From the NCBI GenBank assembly GCA_947000775.1, contig CAMQGK010000318.1:5320001-5384000 (forward strand): a stretch of DNA of 64,000 bases. Reading direction: 5' to 3'. This document shows positions 40,908 to 59,289 of this stretch, one piece after another. This stretch comes from Pterois miles (Eukaryota; Chordata; Actinopteri; Perciformes; Scorpaenidae). Every line of letters starts with the position of its first letter. Position 1 is the first letter of the stretch. The notes under the pieces are model-generated. The model saw only the letters and a program-made list of their open reading frames with translations. It had not been told where the DNA came from and did no database searches. The position numbers and the translations under genes were made by a program.

Positions 40908-41021
40908 AAGTGTTTTAGAGATGGAGAGAAAATGTTGCTCATAGTTTTGCCTTCTGCTGACAGCTGTGGTTAGTTTTGGCTAAACTATTAGCAACATTTC
41001 CTCTCCATCTCTGAAACGCTT
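40908..41021. repeat. 114-bp hairpin (44-bp arms, 26-bp loop)
   Basis: 40908-40951 and 40978-41021 are inverse copies with about five differences. The arms include AGAGATGGAGAGAAAATGTT and its inverse AACATTTCCTCTCCATCTCT. It could be a foldback MITE or an RNA hairpin; nothing decides between them. Confidence 0.85.
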
Positions 41022-42779
41022 CACCGATGTTGCAGCTCGCTAGAGCATCAAATCACAGTATGTCATCTCAAAGCTTTCCACACAAATTTGTAAAGAAAAC
41101 AGGAAAGTAGTTATAGAATTGCCGCACAGTCACGATCGGGATGATGCTTGAAATGAATGACTAGTATTCAAACCGGTTACTGAATGATGTTTCTTTTTTT
41201 AGTTTTAATCTTTTCCAGAAAACTGCCAACCTGGGGGAACCACTGGAATTGCAATATGCTCAAAGATCATTAGGGATTTTTTGTCCAACAGCGCCCAAAA
41301 TAAACAGCATACCCCAGCTTATATATTTTAGACGTTTTGTTAAAAAGGGGCATTTTTTTAAAGCTCCACTCAAAGTGGTTTAACTACCTCTGCTGTTTCA
41401 TCTGGGCTGAGGTTTCAAACGTATCATGCAAAAACCATCTATATACAGCATACATTTATAGTACACAGTGTATGCAATGAACAATGCACTTCAGTGTTTC
41501 CTCCTTGTTTAGGAGCAGAACGTCATACATTTGTGACTTTGACTTCTTTGCCTTTTCAATAACTTTTATAATACATTTATTTCCCTTCAGAGTTGGCACA
41601 GAGTTCTTATCGGCTGCACTCTGAAAGGTGATACTAGCTCGGCTCTTCTACTTGGCTTTTTACATTGTCATGCATTTCAAAGGGTTAGCTCTGGATAATG
41701 CAAGCTTTGCTCTGAAAAGAGCAAGATTATCCCAAATACTTGCAACAATGCACTTGCAGCTTTATTCTCTCTAAATATTGTCTTCCTCCAGAAAGAAACC
41801 AGAAAATGATATTTGTGTGCCATGTAAGGATGACAATTGTATACCTCTATAACAGACTGTGATATGTACAGTACACATACATCTTCCTTTAGGGAAATCT
41901 TGTGGATATTATCCTAGAAGTATCATTTTATCATTGATGCGATGCTTTATCAGCTCCATTACCAGCTCAATGTTGCTGAATATGACACAGCCCTGCAGTA
42001 GAGAGCCACAGGTACAGTATGAAACAGCTATTTTATTTCATTCTTACTAGAGGAGGCAGCAGGAGCTACTGCACCATACAAAGCAACAAAGCAGGTGTTT
42101 GCATTAAGTAACCTTTTCTCAAAAAGCCCACTGTACTACAGCACAGAAATCCATTGTAAGAGAATGGCGCATAACTCCCAAGGGTGCTTACTGAACAAAC
42201 ATCACTTTATATCAAACTGTCCAAACTAAGCCAACAGCCCAAATCCCTCACTGCGTGCTCTGAATACTGAGACGGGATGTCCGGACTCAAAGAAACCTGC
42301 AAATCCCAGCTGGGACGGGCTGGCTATACAAGGTGTCACCGTGTATCAGCGCTGCTGGAGTAAAGTTTAAAGGGAAGAAATGCATATGTAGCAAAATGCA
42401 GAGTGGCAGCTGCACCCCGGATCCCTCTCTGCTGATTCAAGCTCCCTGTTTTACAAAAGCAAACTCAATCTCCCTCAGAATGTCATTATAGGGGAAATCC
42501 ATACGGCGAACGGGGCGGAGCGGCCAGATCTGAATCTTATTACTGTCCGATAGTGGCAGGCCGGCTCTGTGGGACAGCTTCAGAAAGTGAGAGAGGATGA
42601 GAGAGAGAGAAAGAGAGAGAGAGGATGGACTGCATGAACCACTGGTCTGTGGCAGGCTTGACAAGAGAGCAGCAGGGCAGCGCTGGCAGGTGAAGCCAGT
42701 GTGATATCCTGTGACTGCTCTCAGTGAACGTGTCATCGCCAGACAGCCAGGCCATCTGAAAATAAAAGACGCCATCTCT

Positions 42780-43080
42780 CCTTCACTTAACCCTCTCCCT
42801 CCATATCTGTTGCCCACCAAGCATGCCTCCTTTCATTCTTTATCTGTTTCTCCTCTCTTCCCTTTCCAAATCCCACTCTTTCCCTCCACCTCTCTCCCCC
42901 TTTGTCCAAATCCCAACCCTGCTAATTTCATCCAACTCTCTTTTTTCCCAAATCCTCTTTAACCCTCGCTCACTATTTGCAACTCCATTCTCTCTCTCCC
43001 TCAAGTCCTTTTTCTTTCTCTCACTTTCGCGCTATCTACTTGCTGTCCTCCTCTCACCCTCTCTTTTTTCCCTTTGTAGG
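42780..43080 (+). other. Pyrimidine-rich block
   Basis: Strongly C/T-biased plus strand (purine-rich in transcript sense). It produces a 165-codon Ser/Leu/Phe/Pro-rich frame at 42823-43320 that has no domain and is best explained by composition. Confidence 0.6.
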
Positions 43081-43708
43081 CAGACAAGAGGATCTGCTGC
43101 TATCAGGGTGTGTCTCTGTAATCACATGTGGCTTCACGCAGCGGGCCGTGGCAAAGAACAGAGGACGAAAGCAATCACCGGCTCAGCCACACGCCGCCTT
43201 TTGTGTCACAATAAAAAGGTGAGAGGGTCATCGTTCAGTCACAGTTCACTGTGCCACCGGCTGGGGAGACGTGTGTGGCTGCTCAGGTGCGTACCTGTGT
43301 GGGAGTCAGTGGGCAGCTGACGGCGCCGTGGATGTCTGCGCATGTGTGTAGGAGAGATGTGGGTTTGTGTGCCTGTGGATGTGTGGTGTCTAACAGGTTT
43401 AGCTCTCATGGGATTGCTCTGGACGATTATGTACTGAATGTCAGGATTTCAATCTGCCTGAGTAGAATGCCGAGGCACCTTTCGTGGCCTGCGGGTGGCA
43501 GATCTCTGGCAGTTAGTGATGGATTTCTGCCAGATTCCAGATTCTTCATTTTGTTTAATCCAAACTATATCGCTGATGGGCACCCTGTTGAGGAGGGGTA
43601 ACAATGTTTTTGGTTGTGTTTTTTTTTTAACGAGTTTCCTATTCATTAGTGGTTGACAAGGTGTGCAGGGGTGAGGGTGGAACAAAAACGGTCTCTAAGC
43701 TTTTCATT

Positions 43709-44318
43709 AGGGCTGTCAAAGTTAACGTGACAATAACATGTTTGGTTTAACACCACCAATTTCTTTCGTATCTTGTGATTTTTAGGTTGGCTCAGTTTTC
43801 AAGCTAGAGTGAAGATACTGGCATCATGTGAAACTAGAAGACATAAGGAATCCATTTGTACCAACCATGACATACTAGCTTGTCTTGAGGGACGTTGAAT
43901 AATGCTCCAAACTCAAAAACTAAATTTTGGTGAGGATAACTGTCACAGCCATTTTCATAGGGGTCTCTTCTGACTTCAAGATACGTGAATGAAAATGGGT
44001 TCTATGGAAACCCACGAGTCTCCTCTTTACAAACATGCCCACTTTATGGTAACCATATGATAATCACACTGACACCTGTTGTTACCTGTTGCGCTGCAGT
44101 TTGCTACAATATGATTTTTAAGCTAAATGCAGTACCTGAGGGTTTCTGGACAATATTTGTCACTGTTTTATGTTGTTAATTGATTACCAATAATAAATAT
44201 ATTGTACATACATTTGCATAAAGCAAGCATATTTCTCTACTCCCATGTTGATAAGAGCATTAAATACTTGATAATCTCCTTTTAAGGTAGATTTTGAACA
44301 GATAAAAAGGACAGCCCT
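43709..44318 (+). repeat. Repeat A, copy 2 (nearly complete)
   Basis: Starts AGGGCTGTCAAAGTTAAC and ends GGACAGCCCT, inverse tips. Contains both the left block shared with 2340-2560 and the middle block (CTAAATGCAGTACCTGAGGG, TTTCTGGACAATATTTGTCA) missing from copy 1. No coding capacity. Confidence 0.8.
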
Positions 44319-45268
44319 ACTTTTCATGTATTTGCTGGTATTATCTTTAAATATGTAATATAGCTTTCTATGTATATCTCATTTTATTTACCACATGCAT
44401 GTCATTTTGTACAAAACACAATTCTCTTATTTTATTTGGGTATACTACACAACGTAGCAGGCAGAGTTTACCTAAAACTGAGCAGACAAAGAAAAAGACA
44501 AGTCAAGCGAGTGCATGTCAAATGGCAGAGCGTCATGGACGTGTAGCCTACTGAGGCATCAAATGGTGACAGTCAACAGTTTACATCAAAAACGGCTGTA
44601 ACGGGTCAACCAGAAAATTCTCTACATGCGGCAGTGCAGCGGGGCTCACTAACAGACGTTGCCTGCTGCTCACCATTCAGTGACTATCACCAAACAAATG
44701 ACCATGACGAATGAACCGCTATCATACAAAAAAGGCCTACAAGTGTGACCGACTCAGTGGGGGATGAACCGTTACTACACCCGTCTACATCGACATTGTA
44801 TTCCCTGCATGTACGTACAGAAAGTGAGGGTGGATATAAATATTAGAGACCCATTTCACTATAACGCAGTCCAATTTAACAGCCTTAGTGGCGTGTCTGC
44901 AGCATGTCCTCCCTTTTCTTTTCCCCTTTCCTCTCTATCTTCGGCTAAAATATCCAGGTACCTATATTAGGTGTTTTTGTTTTAAAATGTGGTCACTGAT
45001 ATATAACCCCTATGTCTAGTTATGATACACACAGCTACTGGCTCTTCCAGCAGGAGTTTATAGAGTTTAGTGGTTCCTCCCTCTCTCCACTCCCCTCTGT
45101 GCACCACCTTGGTTTTTGCTGCAGTATGAACGGTTAAACAGCCAGCAGATCATGATGAAGTTCATGACTCTGGATACTTAAAGGCAGGTTTGGTTACGAT
45201 TTTAGACAGTTTTTGTTATATTTTTTGAAATTCTCATTATACCCTGACAATAAATCAAATGCTCTGAC

Positions 45269-45294
45269 AAAAAAAAAAAAAAAAAAAAAAAAAA
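45269..45294. repeat. Poly(A) run
   Basis: About 26 consecutive A residues. No retroelement body is recognised directly upstream. Confidence 0.9.
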
Positions 45295-45639
45295 GATCCA
45301 GCATCTGTGGCTGTCACCGGTCTGTAAAAAACCTGTCCAATCATTTCATTTGACCAGAATAAAATGACTGGATGGGCTACCTGTGGTCACTCTAGTACAG
45401 TCAGTACTAACATTAGCCATGCTCGGCTTTCACGTTCATAACGGCATGTTTATGTACGTGATGATAATAGCGTTGTCGACTTTCTTGCTAGATGTGGGGA
45501 CTTCTAGCGCTAATGCTGCGGGCTACTTTCAGTGGAAAAGAGTTGACAACACTGGGCTTATTTTTTTCAGACCAATTTTGTTTTCAGACCACAGACCAAT
45601 TTTTTCAATTATTAAACATACTAAATGTGCCTTTAACTC

Positions 45640-45926
45640 AGGGGATGCATGGGAAAAAAATTTAAAAATTTTACAGTTAACACAAGCCTTAAATACATAC
45701 ATGCACAAACAGGACCTATGCATTAATAGAGAGATGTCAGGGGGGTTGCCCTTGACAGGAGCCCCGAACCGTTGAGGGTTTGGTGCCTTGCTGAAGGGCA
45801 CCTCGGCAGTGCCCAAGAGGTAAATTGGCACCTCTCCAGCTGCCAGTTCACATTCAGCACTTGGTCCATGTGGGACATGAACTGGCGATCCAAGCCAAGT
45901 CCCTCCGGACTGAGCTACTGCTGCCC
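45640..45926 (-). mobile_element. tRNA-derived SINE (GGCAGCAGTAGCTCAG family), near full length
   Basis: On the minus strand the head GGGCAGCAGTAGCTCAGTCC is a tRNA-like A box and CAGTTCATGTCCC a decayed B box. The body GCTGGAGAGGTGCCA, GGGCACTGCCGAGGTGCCC and AGCAAGGCACCAAACC matches the copy at 57211 in the same order. The 3' end runs into an A/T-rich tail near 45650. Confidence 0.85.
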
Positions 45927-47284
45927 TATGTATTAAACACACACGGCAGGATGCAAATACGATTGTCTTATTAATATAGTGCACACTACGAGAAGCAGCT
46001 GTTAGAAATTATTTTGACACTAAAGGATCTTTGTTACGTACTGTATATCAGCAACAGCCAACATCGAATCAATCTGTAGATGCTAGATGTGGAAACGTGG
46101 GTGGACATAGCCTAGTTTACAGATGTTTACAAGGTGCTCAATATCCTAAATCCATGAAGCACCATGGCAGACAGAGTGCTGGACGCTCATGACAGGATCT
46201 ATTTACTGGACCATGAGGACCACTATTTCTTGAGCTGCTGATGGACCCTTGACACCGCAGGCTGATTATTGATATTTATGTGCCTGACTTCACCCCTGAC
46301 TACAGCCTGCTGAAAAAGGCAAAAGTGCTTCATAGTCATTCATCATGTCATTAATTACATTTGACTGAGTCCTTTTTGTTTTTGATGAACAACAATGTAG
46401 GACATGATGAGAAATGTCTGGGTTTATATGTATTTATCTTTAATTTCTGCTTTTTCAAATCACACTTTTCACAAATCTTCCTTCATTATCACATTTTAAA
46501 AACCACATAGTCTTCAGAGCTATATACTATTACTATGAGGACATGAGTGTGACATTATCAAATGTCAGTCACCGTCATATCTAGAATGACATTTATCTCG
46601 TTTTAATCCTCATTCTTTGTAGAATACCTTGAGATCTTGGATTAAGGTGCATCCTGTGTGACTACACTGTGTGATTCAAGTAAGTCGAGCATGCATAAAA
46701 TACGCACTGGACTTCATCCAAGAAAGAAGAGAATCCAGTCAATAATCACATTTGGAGGGCAACAGACACATTTGGCATTAACAACAAAGTGTAAATGGAT
46801 TGCTGCTCCGAGACAGATATACAGTAGTAAGCACACAGTGTACTGTAAACACTTGAATCAACCTTGAAGCCTGTCAAATCAAGCAGGTTGCAGATACCTT
46901 AGATGGCAACACTTCTATCAAACATATGTTTTAAAGAATGAAAATAAGAAACAGGCAACACTAAAAATGGCAACCTGCGATTTCACAGAAAAGCAGAACT
47001 GCTCCTGCAGTGTATAAAGTTCATAAAGACACAACGTCCAGTGAAGGCCTGGCCTATCGACATCAGTGACAGTCAACTGGCAGCCCGTGGGCCATGTCTG
47101 GCCTGCTGAACACTGTACAGCGAGTCGTTCTCTCCGCAGCGTTAAGGAAGATTTAGACCATGCTGAAACAATAACTAATACTATAAGAGTGTTTATTGCT
47201 GCATATATGTGACCACTACTCCAACGGAGAAAATACAGAACTAAAACTTACAGTCAAAATGATTGAACCATGCTATAGTGTGCC

Positions 47285-47385
47285 TTCAAATCAATTAACA
47301 ACACAAATATTGTCCAGAAACCCTCACAGGTAATGCATTTACCATAAAAAACACAATCAAAAATCATAACATGGCAAACCCAGCC
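47285..47385 (-). repeat. Repeat A fragment (inverted)
   Basis: Minus-strand text ATGCATTACCTGTGAGGGTT TCTGGACAATATTTGT followed by TGTTGTTAATTGAT matches 44127-44180 and 50228-50285. Confidence 0.7.
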
Positions 47386-47430
47386 CCCAGAGCGTCTGCT
47401 TAGAAAATGTCTGTCCCTTAGATGAATGTA

Positions 47431-47728
47431 CTGTATTTTTCGCACTATAAGGCACACTTAAAATCCTTTAATTTTCTCAAAAATCGACAGTGACACCTTA
47501 TGTATCAATTCTGATTGTGTTTACTGACCTTGAACCAATTTTATGTGGTACAGGCCGCTCAAAAAAGTGTCGTCCGAGCTTTCACGAAGGCCGGAATCAT
47601 CACTGAACAGCTAAGTAACGGCAACGAGACTGACCTGGATAATGACGAGAGCATCTTATGTATGAATAGACATTTTCATTGATAGTGCGCCTTATAATCC
47701 GGTGCGCCTTACAGTGCAAAAAATACAG
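47431..47728 (+). mobile_element. 298-bp pogo/Tigger-like MITE with transposase C-terminal relic
   Basis: The first 23 bp (CTGTATTTTTCGCAC...) and the inverse of the last 23 bp differ at only two positions. Internal frame reads AFTKAGIITEQLSNGNETDL then DNDES, resembling the end of pogo/Tigger-type transposases where an F-x-K-(C/A)GI motif precedes an acidic tail. TA lies on the left side as expected; the right TA has decayed to CA. It ends 133 bp from exon F. Confidence 0.7.
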
Positions 47729-47759
47729 CAGTTGATAACTACTGCTCTACATACTGTTA

Positions 47760-47933
<174 letters not shown>

Positions 47934-48339
47934 TCAGGATGAAAAATTACATAATTCTGTTCAGAGCGTCGCCACACCCAAAGCATTGTGTGCCTAAAAA
48001 TGCATAACGCTGCGTGGTCGGTAGCATTGCTTTGCCTGCAGTGATTCATTCTGACTTCCTGGAACAAAATTGAGGGGTTTAGTTATGTTGCCAGACTCGG
48101 CTTACTGCCTGGAAATATTACTTGATGCCTTACAACATTAGCTTATTAAAAGTTCAATCGGAAAGCACTGGCAAGCTCTGAGATTCTGTTGATTTTACGT
48201 ACACAACTTGTTCTGGGCAATCAACTCTGAATGAGAATGACAACAAAAAGTAGTGATGTCAATGGTTCAATATCAGACTAAGAGACGGTGATAGATGTTA
48301 CTAACTAGAGGATCCGCATTTTCCTTTATTACCGTACTA

Positions 48340-48579
<240 letters not shown>

Positions 48580-50100
48580 TTATTCTACGTGGCATAAGGG
48601 GCGGTGCTCTACTGACTTTTGAATGGCATGGACATAATTTCTTCACCAAGGATCAATAGACAATCATGAAAAAATAAAGACAGATTGAGACCCCATATCA
48701 ACACAATAACAGACAGAGAAAATGATAGAGACAAAGAGAGCGCTGACACAGAAAATAGTTCAGAATTAAGAAACTTTTCCCTTGAAATATATAGTCCAAA
48801 GTGAGCAGACTGAAGTATAGTATTTCTTCATTATGTTCCCTTTCTGACTGCTGAAGAGAGACCATATTTTTAATGTTCCAAACAATTACTTCTGGAGGAA
48901 GAGTTAGTGCATAAGTAGTCCACTGCATTGCTCATGTACTATAGATGTCGCTCTATAGTCAATGATGTCATAAATCACCATTGTATAACCTATATTATTA
49001 AGGACATAAGGCTGCAAAGTAATAGATGGAGCCAGTCAGTTTGATCAAAGGGTCCTGTGGGGGCTGAGCTATATTCATATCCAGAGAACAGAAGAGATAA
49101 ATGTTAAATTTTACTGTGTACCATTAAACTTACTTGTTTGTTTCATTCTGTAGCAAACGCAGCCGAGACAAACTCAGGCTCTTGCCGAGGGAAGTGTTTT
49201 CCACTGAGGTGAATCCACATATGTCAACCCAGCACAAACTGAATCTCAATACTATGCAGGGCACTAAAATTACACATGATCATTCCCAGGTGGAGGGACT
49301 GAAGCAGGGGCCTTTGTCTTCTGCTCAGATAGATCTGGTTTCTTTTTTTTCTCCTGTCTCCAGCGCCCTTTTTACTTCCCGAAATTTAACTACACACAAT
49401 GAGACAGGCACATGCATTACCGCTTCAGATTTACGACGATCTTTCCCTCTTCTTCTCTACACACAGACACACATCTGTAACAGCAGCGCTCCACAGCAGT
49501 AATTAAGTGCCGGAGCCTGAGAGACCAGGTTTGAGCAGGAAATCTCCTCCTGAGTGGAGAACATATGCCCCTTTTAATACTTTATACTGCTGCTATACAA
49601 GCCATGTGAAATACCTCCCGCATTATAATTCACCGGTACCTATAGTGAACAGACTGTCTGCCATCTCCATACTACACATTCATACAGCAGACAGAGGATG
49701 ACGTTATTCTAGATTTAATACTGACATGTTAAAAGGTATGTGTGTAATAATCTGTATGCTTACTTTAATGCAGCAGACAATAATATATGCAAAGGCTTCT
49801 TTGTCAGCCTCCGGCGTGACCCATAGCAACCAAACATCTGGATGCTTAGATGCTTTGCCTGAAAGCTTAAAGCCAACTGAGCTTTATAAATATACCATTT
49901 GTTTAATGCTCATTCTGAAATCTATATATACAGTATATACATATACATATATACATACATATATATACAGTGTATATAAGATAATATAAGATAAGATATT
50001 CCTTTATTAGTCTCACAATGGAGAAATTCACAATATGCATATACATAATATATACATACACATATATACACTACACTACACAACAATATACACATACATA

Positions 50101-50475
50101 AGTCTCCCCTTTACCTACACAGGGGAGACTCGTGGGGCAAGTCATAGTCAAGTCAGCACACTGACAGCTGTTGTTGCCTGTTGGGCTACAGTTTGCCATG
50201 TTATAGTATATATTTTTATGCTAAATGCAGTACCTGTGAGGGTTTCTGGACAATACTTGTCATTGTTTTTGTTGTTAATTGATTTCCACAAATAAATATA
50301 TACATACATTTGCATAAAGAAACATATTTCTCTACTTCATGTTCATAAGAGAATTAAATACTTGATAAATCTCCTTTTAAGGTGTATTTTAAATATCTAA
50401 AAAGGTGTGATTAATTATCAACTATGGACAGTCATGTAATTAATCACGATTAAATATTTTAATCAATCCTGTTTT
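50101..50475 (+). repeat. Repeat A, copy 3 (5' truncated)
   Basis: Shares GGCAAGTCATAGTCAAGTCA-type text, CTAAATGCAGTACCTGTGAG, CATACATTTGCATAAAG and TTAATCACGATTAAATATTT with the other copies. The left edge is odd: GTCTCCCC at 50102 is followed by its inverse GGGGAGAC at 50122, as if the truncation point snapped back. Confidence 0.75.
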
Positions 50476-50657
50476 TCATATATCACAAGTTAGAGCTGAC
50501 CACAACAATCATGAAGCTGGATGCTGAGACTGGAGAACACAGATTCTGAACATCCTGCACATTGAGCCACTGCTTCATACAGCTATATAAGTGTTATACG
50601 AGGCAGTACGTTATGTGGAGTAATGATTACAGATGTACTCCCCCTCCTGAGTGCAGC

Positions 50658-55601
<4,944 letters not shown>

Positions 55602-55765
55602 GTCATAGCCTGATAGATGGACTCCACTCCGTATCTCATGGCGAACTCGTCCACTATCTCCTGAGACACGTCGTCAAAGTAGACCTTCCACGCCTCGTCC
55701 CCTTTCACCTTCGGGATCTTCACTACCCCGCTGTTCTTCACCTCGGTCAGGTAGTGGAACAGGTT
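55602..55765 (-). CDS. unc13c: unc13c exon D: start of MUN domain
   Basis: 164 nt, 54 codons plus two bases. It reads NLFHYLTEVKNSGVVKIP, KVKGDEAWKVYFDDVSQEI and VDEFAMRYGVESIYQAM, the N-terminal MUN segment conserved in all Munc13 proteins. NLFHYLTEV and KGDEAWKV are UNC13C-like. The acceptor is cactcacag above 55765 and the donor GTGAGT at 55601-55596. The split codon AC+G is Thr and leads into HFSCLS of exon E. Confidence 0.94.
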
Positions 55766-56055
55766 CTGTGAGTGGCACGAGAGATAAGACAGAACGGGTT
55801 ACGGTGATGGAGCACAGTGTCCCAACATGTAATAAAAGACGCCATGTACGCCAGCAAATGAAAACCCTTATCACAGCTGGACTTTTTTTTTTTTTTTTAC
55901 AATGCTGTAACTATTGATTGTTAAAAATCCAGTTTTCCGATGTAATCACAACAAATATGTTTTCCTTAGTGCTTGTTTTTACAAACAGAATGCTTAGCTC
56001 CTCAATGATATTGATAGGAGTTGTGTGAGATCTAATTTTGCCTAATGATGAATCA

Positions 56056-56232
<177 letters not shown>

Positions 56233-56251
56233 TTAATCGAGGGGTAACTAC

Positions 56252-56639
56252 TAGGGATGCACCAATGTGACTTTTTCAGTCCCGATACCAATAGCTGTAA
56301 CTAGGCTTTGGGTACTGGCTAACTGGGCTTTGGGTATTGGCTAATGCAGATACAGATACAGATACAGATACATACCACTGTTAACATTAATAAATGAATT
56401 AATAAGCTGCATGCCTCACTGTGTGGAAGTGACTGGGATCATTTTGTGTGTAAGGTAACATCAGGCTTGACTTAAACATCACTTTCCTCACTTTGTAAAA
56501 CAAAATAAATACACAGATATGAATTTACTGAACTGCTACTCATTATTAAAATAATAAAGCATACACCAGCATCTTAGCACTATATCTGAGTCAGCATCGG
56601 CTCAATATCTGATCTGGTATCAGTATCGGTGCATCTCTA
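56252..56639 (+). mobile_element. Repeat F, copy 3: hAT-like MITE with perfect 8-bp target duplication
   Basis: 388 bp. Ends TAGGGATGCACCAAT and ATCGGTGCATCTCTA are inverse with few differences. Flanked by GTAACTAC at 56244-56251 and 56640-56647, identical, as hAT transposases leave. Contains a short (GATACA)n run at 56347-56372. Too short to encode a transposase. Confidence 0.88.
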
Positions 56640-57210
56640 GTAACTACCAATTACAAGCTACATCTTAGGAAGGTTAGCCAACATGTGCATACATAAATTT
56701 ACATAACTATTATCTTAAAGTAAGGCTTTTGCTCGCTTTTTAAACAGTCTCTACTCTGAGACTTACAGAAGCATCTCTGTTCTCTTTATCCTGGATGATA
56801 CAGTACAGTTACTACGCACTAGACCAGCTGAGACCGCCAAACTCTTCTTCTGTCCCTGTACAGCTTTCTAAATCACTAGTTTGGCATTCACATTTTTCTC
56901 ACAGTGGTTGAAGACGTATCAAAAAAATTTTCTAAAAGTTTTATTTCATTCAGTTAAATAGAGAAAAGCTGCAGCACATGAGGATTGACCCCAGTCAGTG
57001 AAAAACTGCACAATTCAATAAAAATTCTTGTCCAATTTGCTAGAAATATGTCCTTTAACACACCATATCAGAGTGACATATACAAAAAGATGAGATGAAA
57101 AGATGAAAAAAAATAACACATAACACAACATTAATAACAAGAAATAGTCGAAATAATGGCATGACATCACTTCCTGTAAAACACGAACGACATATCTGTG
57201 CTCACAGCCA

Positions 57211-57635
57211 GGCGGCAGTAGCTCAGTCTGTAGGGAGTTGGCTTGGGAACCGGAGGGTCATCGGTTCAAGTCCCGACATGGACCAAAAACTGAGTGTGAA
57301 CTGGTAGCTGGAGAGGTGCCAGTTTACCTCTTGGGCACTGCCGAGGTGCCCCTGAGAAAGGCACAAAAACCCAAAAAAAGAAAAAAAACTGAGTGTGAAC
57401 TGGTAGCTGGAGAGGTGCCAGTTTACCTCTTGGGCACTGCCGAGGTGCCCCTGAGCAAGGCACCAAACCCCCAACTGCTCGGGGCGCTTGTCAGGAGCAG
57501 CCCTCTCACTCTGACACCTCTCCATTACTATGTATGTGTGTTTCAGGTCTGCATGTACCATGTATGAGTTTAACAGAGTGTAAATTGAATTTCCCCATTG
57601 TGGGACTAATAAAGGTAGATCTTCTTCTTCTTCTT
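57211..57635 (+). mobile_element. tRNA-derived SINE with a 99-bp internal tandem duplication
   Basis: Head GGCGGCAGTAGCTCAGTCTG contains an A box and GGTTCAAGTCC a B box. The segment beginning ACTGAGTGTGAACTGGTAGC occurs at 57289 and again at 57388, repeating the whole GGAGAGGTGCC to CCCCTGAG body. The copies are joined by an A-rich linker. The 3' tail CCCCATTGTGGGACTAATAAAG ends in (TTC)n. Confidence 0.9.
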
Positions 57636-57750
57636 CTTAATGTAGGAGAAAACACATGCATTGGCAATATAGGCTGGGGGGCAGGGAGTTTATTTCGTGC
57701 ATACAAATTATTAACATACATACTGTATATATTGCATGCTCACATACAGC

Positions 57751-57775
57751 CACACACACACACACACACACACAC
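57751..57775. repeat. (CA)n microsatellite
   Basis: Twelve CA units, in the intron between exons B and C. Confidence 0.95.
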
Positions 57776-59289
57776 CGTCACAAAGATGCAGGCATACACA
57801 ACCCTGACAGATCTGTGAGCTAACGACTCCACAGCAGCTGGGGTTCGTAACAGACTTTAAATGGCCCCCCTTCTGCGCTCTCATATAAAATTCATCTCTA
57901 CTGTATCAAATGAGGCAAACTGTCCCCCTGCTGTCAGCTGGTCTAGAGACAGACAAGTGAGAAATAACAACGTGACAAAGCGAAAGAGACTACCGCTGTA
58001 CACGCAAAAGCCCAGATTGAAGAGGAGCTGAAGAGGCTTAGAGAGGAGAGCAGCTGGAGGGGTGGACACCCACACCGGCAAAGGCCTGTTTAAACATTCA
58101 TTGTGGACATTTAAAAAGGCACAGAGCAGCAGCAGTGGTCAGGGGTCAAAATTACCACAAATTGCTTCCTTTTAGCTAGCGAGACAAACAAAGACAGCAC
58201 CCGCCAGTCATAATACTTGAGCAGGAGTGGGAGCTCCCATTATGGTGCTTATTCAACCTAATGCAACGTAAGAGAAACGGTGAACGACGCCGCATCAACA
58301 GGAGCAGCACCCGAACTGAACCGCTGGTCTCTGTGGCTTCTTGCTACATGGAGAGTAATGGTGGAGCAAACTTTATCTGACCATACATTTATCCTGTTTA
58401 ATGGCTACAGTACAACGGGAATGTACAGAGGAAGATATAGAGAGCTCAAATTAAGAGGGTCCCCTGACTAATAATTTATACAATCCTGTTTGGTGAAATG
58501 TTACCTATTGTTCACCGACTGTTGAACCATGTTTAGTTTAGTTTTTTTCCTCACTGATCCCCCCCGTTTAAGCATTATGTGCTTTATGTGTCTCTATCTA
58601 AAGACAAGTAGTAAAAACAACAAACTTATTAGCCGAGATACATGTGACTGTGGTTTAGATGTCGTTTCTGTGTGTGGTGTGTGTAGTAGTGGAGCTGTCC
58701 AAAGTACTGAAACGTAGAGCAGATCGATAGAGAGAATTGGTTTCTTAGCCTGCTTGCTTTTCGTGGTTGTAAATAGGACTTCCGGTCCTAATTCCATTCC
58801 CCCCACTGCATTTCCACAGACAATCAACCAGAGAAAGAGACAAGACGAAAACAGCTGTTTCGTTCCCATGCCTCCGCCAACTGATTTCAAAGAATTAATC
58901 TCAAATTCAAAATGTATTTAGCACTCTGATAGTGTTACGTTCTGATATGAATGCTCCGGTTAACACGTTTGATTTTGAAACAGTCACCTCATGTTATTGT
59001 TATTTAGCCAATGTTGCTTCGATGGTCCTACAAACTTCATCTATACGGTGATTTATTCACACACTTTAAGGAGATTGACTGAAAGCACAGAGATTGAGAG
59101 AGCATTAATAATAATAACATCAAATTAATATAAAAATGTATTGATGTGTGTACATGTATGTATATATGTGTCTGTATGTATATGTGTATGTGCATGCAGT
59201 ACATACAGTATATAATGTAAAATAATAATAATGCAATGCTCATGGGGAGCTCTTGTTGGGTTTCTTAACTATAGAGTATGATCTAGACC

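Noticed and set aside
42823..43320. 165-codon plus-strand frame, the longest in the window
   Set aside because: Ser/Leu/Phe/Pro composition follows the pyrimidine-rich DNA; no domain and no splice context.
45383..45984. 130- and 151-codon frames on opposite strands
   Set aside because: They run through the SINE at 45640-45926 and its flank; no conserved protein.
57211..57283. Possible tRNA gene
   Set aside because: The head looks like a tRNA with A and B boxes, but it continues into the SINE body and tail, and the family recurs at 45926.
57223..57567. Pair of frames with internal repeats
   Set aside because: The repetition is the 99-bp duplication inside the SINE, not a repeat protein.
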